Positions 3,916 to 6,317 of a stretch of DNA of 6,317 nt are shown in pieces. The DNA is from Planctomycetota bacterium (GTDB lineage Bacteria; Planctomycetota; Phycisphaerae; Sedimentisphaerales; Anaerobacaceae), in contig QNBZ01000085.1 in the NCBI GenBank assembly GCA_003644295.1, positions 1 to 6,317 of the forward strand, in the 5' to 3' direction. The stretch's first letter is position 1, and each line of letters opens with the position of its first letter. The notes below the pieces were generated by a model, which was not told where the DNA came from, did no database searches, and saw only the letters and a list, made by a program, of their open reading frames with translations. A program made the position numbers and the translations under genes.

Positions 3916-6317
3916 TCAGACAAGTTCGACAGCGCAGCCCGGCGTCAGAAAATAAAGCCATTTGCCGAGAATCTCGGCTTTCAGAATTGCCCCTGCTGCT
4001 CTGCAGTAAAGCTCCAACTGCTCGCGATAAAGCTCCACGCGTTTGGCGACCTGCTCAGCGGTTATATTGTCTGTTTTGAAATCTATTACAAGTAAGCCAT
4101 TCGGCGTTTGAACCAGCATATCGATTATGCCCTGAACAATAATCGTATCTCGTATCTCGTCGCTCGTAACTCGTAACTCGTGGCTCGAATTACTAAATTC
4201 GGAAGCCGGCACAGCAAAAGTGAACGGCCATTCCCGCCAGACCGTATTATTAGAATCGAGAACTGTTTGCCCTAATTCGCTTTCAAAAAAACCGGCTATC
4301 GAAGCTGTGTTAATATGTGCTGCAACTGTCTCATCTATAGCGCCATTCACTAAAAGCCCTTGTTTGACTTTTTCAATTGCCTTTTTGCTTACCAGCTTAC
4401 CTAAATCAAGTTTAGCAATTACAAGGTGCGTAGCCGTACCAATATCGTGGCCAGTAACCTGTGCATCACGACTGATGATGGGCGACTCGAATGACAAGCG
4501 GCGAGTAACAAACGGCGGGGCCGAATACTCATCATTGCGATGTGTTAGTTGTGTTACCGAACGCTTTGCAGGCAGCAGAGGCGCATCACCGAACCGATAC
4601 CGCCAGGCCAGAGACCTTTTCAATTGATTAGTGATAATTGATGATTGATTATTGTTTTTTACCTTTTGTTTTTTGCCTTTTACTTTTTGCCTTTTACTGG
4701 TCTTCAGTTCAAGGATATGATTGGATAGCTGTTCTAACTCTCTTTCGCTGTAAAGTTTCATACTAAACAAATTGTCATCGACACACTCCTCTGCCAGTCC
4801 CGTTTCAAAAGCCGAATGTAGATTCTTCTGGTCGCAAAGTCCGTAGAGAACCCATCCCAATGGCTCTTGACACGAGCGAAGCTGCCAGTCCGGTATAGAT
4901 TCTTCGCCAAAGAGAAAACCATTTGAGATTTGCTCCCTGCACTTTTCCTTTTTTTCGCAGCCAGTTAAGATAAGTCGCTCTCTGGCGCGCGTCATTGCAA
5001 CATAAAGGATTCGCATCTCCTCGGCCAGCGCTGCGGACAGTTTCCGCTCTGAGATAACCTGATGCGCAAGCGAGGTTAATCTGCTGTTCGTCCGGCGGTC
5101 GATAATTTGCAGCCCTAACGTATCGTTTGTATCGGCAAGAAAATCTCCCTGAACATCTCTCTTGTTAAACTCACCGTTTAATTCAGCCAAGAATACTACC
5201 GGAAACTCCAGTCCCTTGCTCTTATGGACGCTCATAATCCGAACGGCATTACCCACCGCAGTGTCCGGCTCGGCGGAGGCCCAGTCATGGCCGCTCTGCT
5301 GGAGCTTCTCGATAAACTCAACGAAGCGCGTCAGTGAAGCTATGCCGGTACTGCTTGCGAAGCCCTCGAACTGAATCGCCCTGTCGTGCAGTTTAAGAAG
5401 ATTAGCCCTACGGCTTTGGCCGTTTGCCAAAGCGCAGACGAACGACAAAAAACCGGTCTGGCGATAGATTTGCCAAATCAAATCCGCCAGATGGCCGCGT
5501 CGTGCAAGCCGACGCCACCGCTCAAGCTGAGCGAGTATCTCCTTGAGCCGGTCGGATAATTTCTTATCAGTTCCGTCAACGCAATATCCAAGAACGCAAT
5601 CGTAAAATGGTAATCGGTAATTACTCTTTGTGCCTTTGTGCCTTTGCCCATCTGTGCCTTTGCCCATTCTTATCTTTGCTAATTCAGTGTCGCTGATATT
5701 GAAAAGCGGGCTTCGCAGTACTGCCGCTAATTCAATATCACGCTGCGGATTGTCGAGAACTTTCAACAGGGACAACAAGTCGCGGATTTCAGTTGTCTCA
5801 AAATAACCGGTCGCTGCTTGACAGCTAACCGGCACACCGGCCAATCGAAGCACCTTGACATAATCGTCGGCCTTCTTCGCGGGCGAACGCATTAGTATCA
5901 CAATGTCACGGTATTCGACCGGCCTGGTTCTATCTTCCAGCTTATCGTATATCCGGAACTCCGGCTGGCCCGACTCTGCGCCGACCATCTGATTTATACG
6001 CCGGGCAATCATCGCTGCTTGATATTGACGACTGCTGAATTCTGTATTCTGTATTTTGTATTCTGAATTCTTGTCGTCAAGGATGTGAAGCTCAACAATC
6101 GGTTTAGTGTCGCTTGCCCACTCGTTTTTAGAGCTATCTTTTGCCGGTTTCAGCTCAGCCGACTCATCGTAATCAATCTTCGCGAAAGAAGCCGTCATTA
6201 TGCGTGAGAATATCCTGTTGACAAAATCGAGAATTCCTTTAGCCGAGCGGAAATTGGTGTTAAGGTCAACACGCAGACCATTTGCGGCATTTGTAGGGTC
6301 AGCCGAGGCATTTTTTA
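3916..6317 (-). CDS. addA: AddA-type ATP-dependent helicase/nuclease subunit A, N-terminus beyond the window
   Basis: Motor and nuclease subunit of the AddAB (RecBCD-like) complex, which resects double-strand breaks for RecA-dependent repair. The frame is open from the right edge to TGA at 3916, giving 799 visible residues; the Met at 6198 is internal. Visible order (numbered from the first whole codon at 6315): SF1 motif IV LNTNFRS (18-24), YRDIVILMRS near 136, motif V SVHKSKGLEF (362-371), motif VI MRILYVAMTRARERL (434-448), a linker, then the RecB-family nuclease from about 600. The nuclease has His630 in GTATH, Asp732 in GIID, Asp745-Phe-Lys747 in DFKTD and QLELY (766-770), so the active site looks complete. 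The ATPase Walker motifs and any addB neighbour lie beyond the edge. The gene carries five in-frame short-word repeat arrays, all between conserved blocks. RecB is the alternative name; the compact C-terminus favours AddA. Confidence 0.92.
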   Translation of the reverse strand, partial: KNASADPTNAANGLRVDLNTNFRSAKGILDFVNRIFSRIMTASFAKIDYDESAELKPAKDSSKNEWASDTKPIVELHILDDKNSEYKIQNTEFSSRQYQAAMIARRINQMVGAESGQPEFRIYDKLEDRTRPVEYRDIVILMRSPAKKADDYVKVLRLAGVPVSCQAATGYFETTEIRDLLSLLKVLDNPQRDIELAAVLRSPLFNISDTELAKIRMGKGTDGQRHKGTKSNYRLPFYDCVLGYCVDGTDKKLSDRLKEILAQLERWRRLARRGHLADLIWQIYRQTGFLSFVCALANGQSRRANLLKLHDRAIQFEGFASSTGIASLTRFVEFIEKLQQSGHDWASAEPDTAVGNAVRIMSVHKSKGLEFPVVFLAELNGEFNKRDVQGDFLADTNDTLGLQIIDRRTNSRLTSLAHQVISERKLSAALAEEMRILYVAMTRARERLILTGCEKKEKCREQISNGFLFGEESIPDWQLRSCQEPLGWVLYGLCDQKNLHSAFETGLAEECVDDNLFSMKLYSERELEQLSNHILELKTSKRQKVKGKKQKVKNNNQSSIITNQLKRSLAWRYRFGDAPLLPAKRSVTQLTHRNDEYSAPPFVTRRLSFESPIISRDAQVTGHDIGTATHLVIAKLDLGKLVSKKAIEKVKQGLLVNGAIDETVAAHINTASIAGFFESELGQTVLDSNNTVWREWPFTFAVPASEFSNSSHELRVTSDEIRDTIIVQGIIDMLVQTPNGLLVIDFKTDNITAEQVAKRVELYREQLELYCRAAGAILKAEILGKWLYFLTPGCAVELV
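4147..4188 (-). repeat. Heptanucleotide array in addA, word ACGAGNN
   Basis: Six tandem 7-base units. On the plus strand they read atctcgt, atctcgt, cgctcgt, aactcgt, aactcgt, ggctcga. Five bases (ctcgt) are nearly fixed and two vary. The array is 42 bases, exactly 14 codons, translated as the heptapeptide repeat SHELRVT / SDEIRDT at about residues 711-724. It lies in the nuclease domain just before the IIVQGIID strand, where a surface hairpin is expected. Confidence 0.85.
4622..4656 (-). repeat. Heptanucleotide array in addA, word ATCAATN
   Basis: Five degenerate 7-base units. On the plus strand they read aattgat, tagtgat, aattgat, gattgat, tattgtt. They are translated within NNNQSSIITNQ in the linker between the helicase and nuclease domains. 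The array abuts the next one (4657-4698) with no break in the 7-base phase. Degeneracy makes it less certain than its neighbour. Confidence 0.7.
4657..4698 (-). repeat. Heptanucleotide array in addA, word RGYAAAA
   Basis: Six 7-base units. On the plus strand they read ttttacc, ttttgtt, ttttgcc, ttttact, ttttgcc, ttttact. The last four form an exact 14-base tandem duplication at 4671-4698. The 42 bases are translated as the lysine-rich heptapeptide repeat SKRQKVK / GKKQKVK, at about residues 540-553 in the helicase-nuclease linker. The strongly basic peptide is unlike the surrounding sequence. Confidence 0.85.
5626..5667 (-). repeat. Octanucleotide array in addA
   Basis: Five 8-base units plus two bases. 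On the plus strand they read ctttgtgc, ctttgtgc, ctttgccc, atctgtgc, ctttgccc, at. A 15-base stretch (tgtgcctttgcccat) is exactly repeated at 5637-5651 and 5653-5667. The array is translated within GTDGQRHKGTKS (about residues 217-230), where an 8-residue peptide period begins with GT each time. It follows the TELAKIR block of the helicase and lies in a normally variable stretch. Confidence 0.85.
6035..6069 (-). repeat. Heptanucleotide array in addA, word AATWCAR
   Basis: Five 7-base units. On the plus strand they read ctgaatt, ctgtatt, ctgtatt, ttgtatt, ctgaatt. They are translated as NSEYKIQ / NTEFSS at about residues 82-94, between the VELHILDD strand and the helix RQYQAAMIARRI. Related AddA proteins have a linker of variable length and sequence at this place. 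Confidence 0.85.

Noticed and set aside
4147..6069. CRISPR array or frameshifted pseudogene as explanation of the repeats in addA
   Set aside because: The units are 7-8 bases without spacers, the words differ between sites, and the frame stays open with all catalytic motifs present.
6196..6198. ATG at 6198 as the start of the helicase-nuclease gene
   Set aside because: The frame continues upstream to the window edge and encodes motif IV (LNTNFRS followed by ILDFVNRIF), so this Met is internal.

Overview
All recognisable genes lie on the minus strand and read right to left. The order is an addA-type helicase-nuclease (cut by the right edge), a PPi-type phosphofructokinase, pyruvate kinase, and an ATP-type phosphofructokinase (cut by the left edge). 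Coding density is high. The only sizeable non-coding gap is about 125 bases between addA and the first phosphofructokinase, and it holds a good sigma70-like promoter. I see no RNA genes, CRISPR array, insertion sequence or attachment site.

The organism is a bacterium of moderate GC content. The plant/spirochaete-style ATP phosphofructokinase, the PPi-type phosphofructokinase and AddA point away from enterobacteria. The in-frame short-word repeats remind me of genomes of uncultivated anaerobic Planctomycetota (Phycisphaerae/Sedimentisphaerales), but this is a low-confidence impression from memory.

Region 1-3790 is a compact glycolysis operon. The gaps are 22 bases between the PPi-type enzyme and pyruvate kinase and 13 bases between pyruvate kinase and the ATP-type enzyme. 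It carries both committed kinase steps of glycolysis, with fructose-6-phosphate phosphorylation encoded twice by paralogues that carry opposite phosphoryl-donor determinants. A cell with this set could run a reversible PPi-driven step and an irreversible ATP-driven step at the same node, with pyruvate kinase closing the pathway.

Region 3916-6317 encodes the C-terminal 799 residues of AddA: helicase motifs IV, V and VI, then a RecB-family nuclease domain with an intact active site. The frame is open to the window edge, so the ATG at 6198 is internal.

The most unusual signal is inside addA. Five short tandem-word arrays sit at four places in the reading frame. Four of the five have a 7-base period and one has an 8-base period. 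Each uses a different word, and each is translated as a heptapeptide or octapeptide repeat. All fall where AddA proteins normally have variable linkers or loops, while the catalytic motifs between them are undisturbed. This looks like repeated insertion or expansion of short-word DNA tolerated by the protein, in the manner of cyanobacterial heptanucleotide repeats (STRR) or Rickettsia palindromic elements, but with several unrelated word families in one gene.
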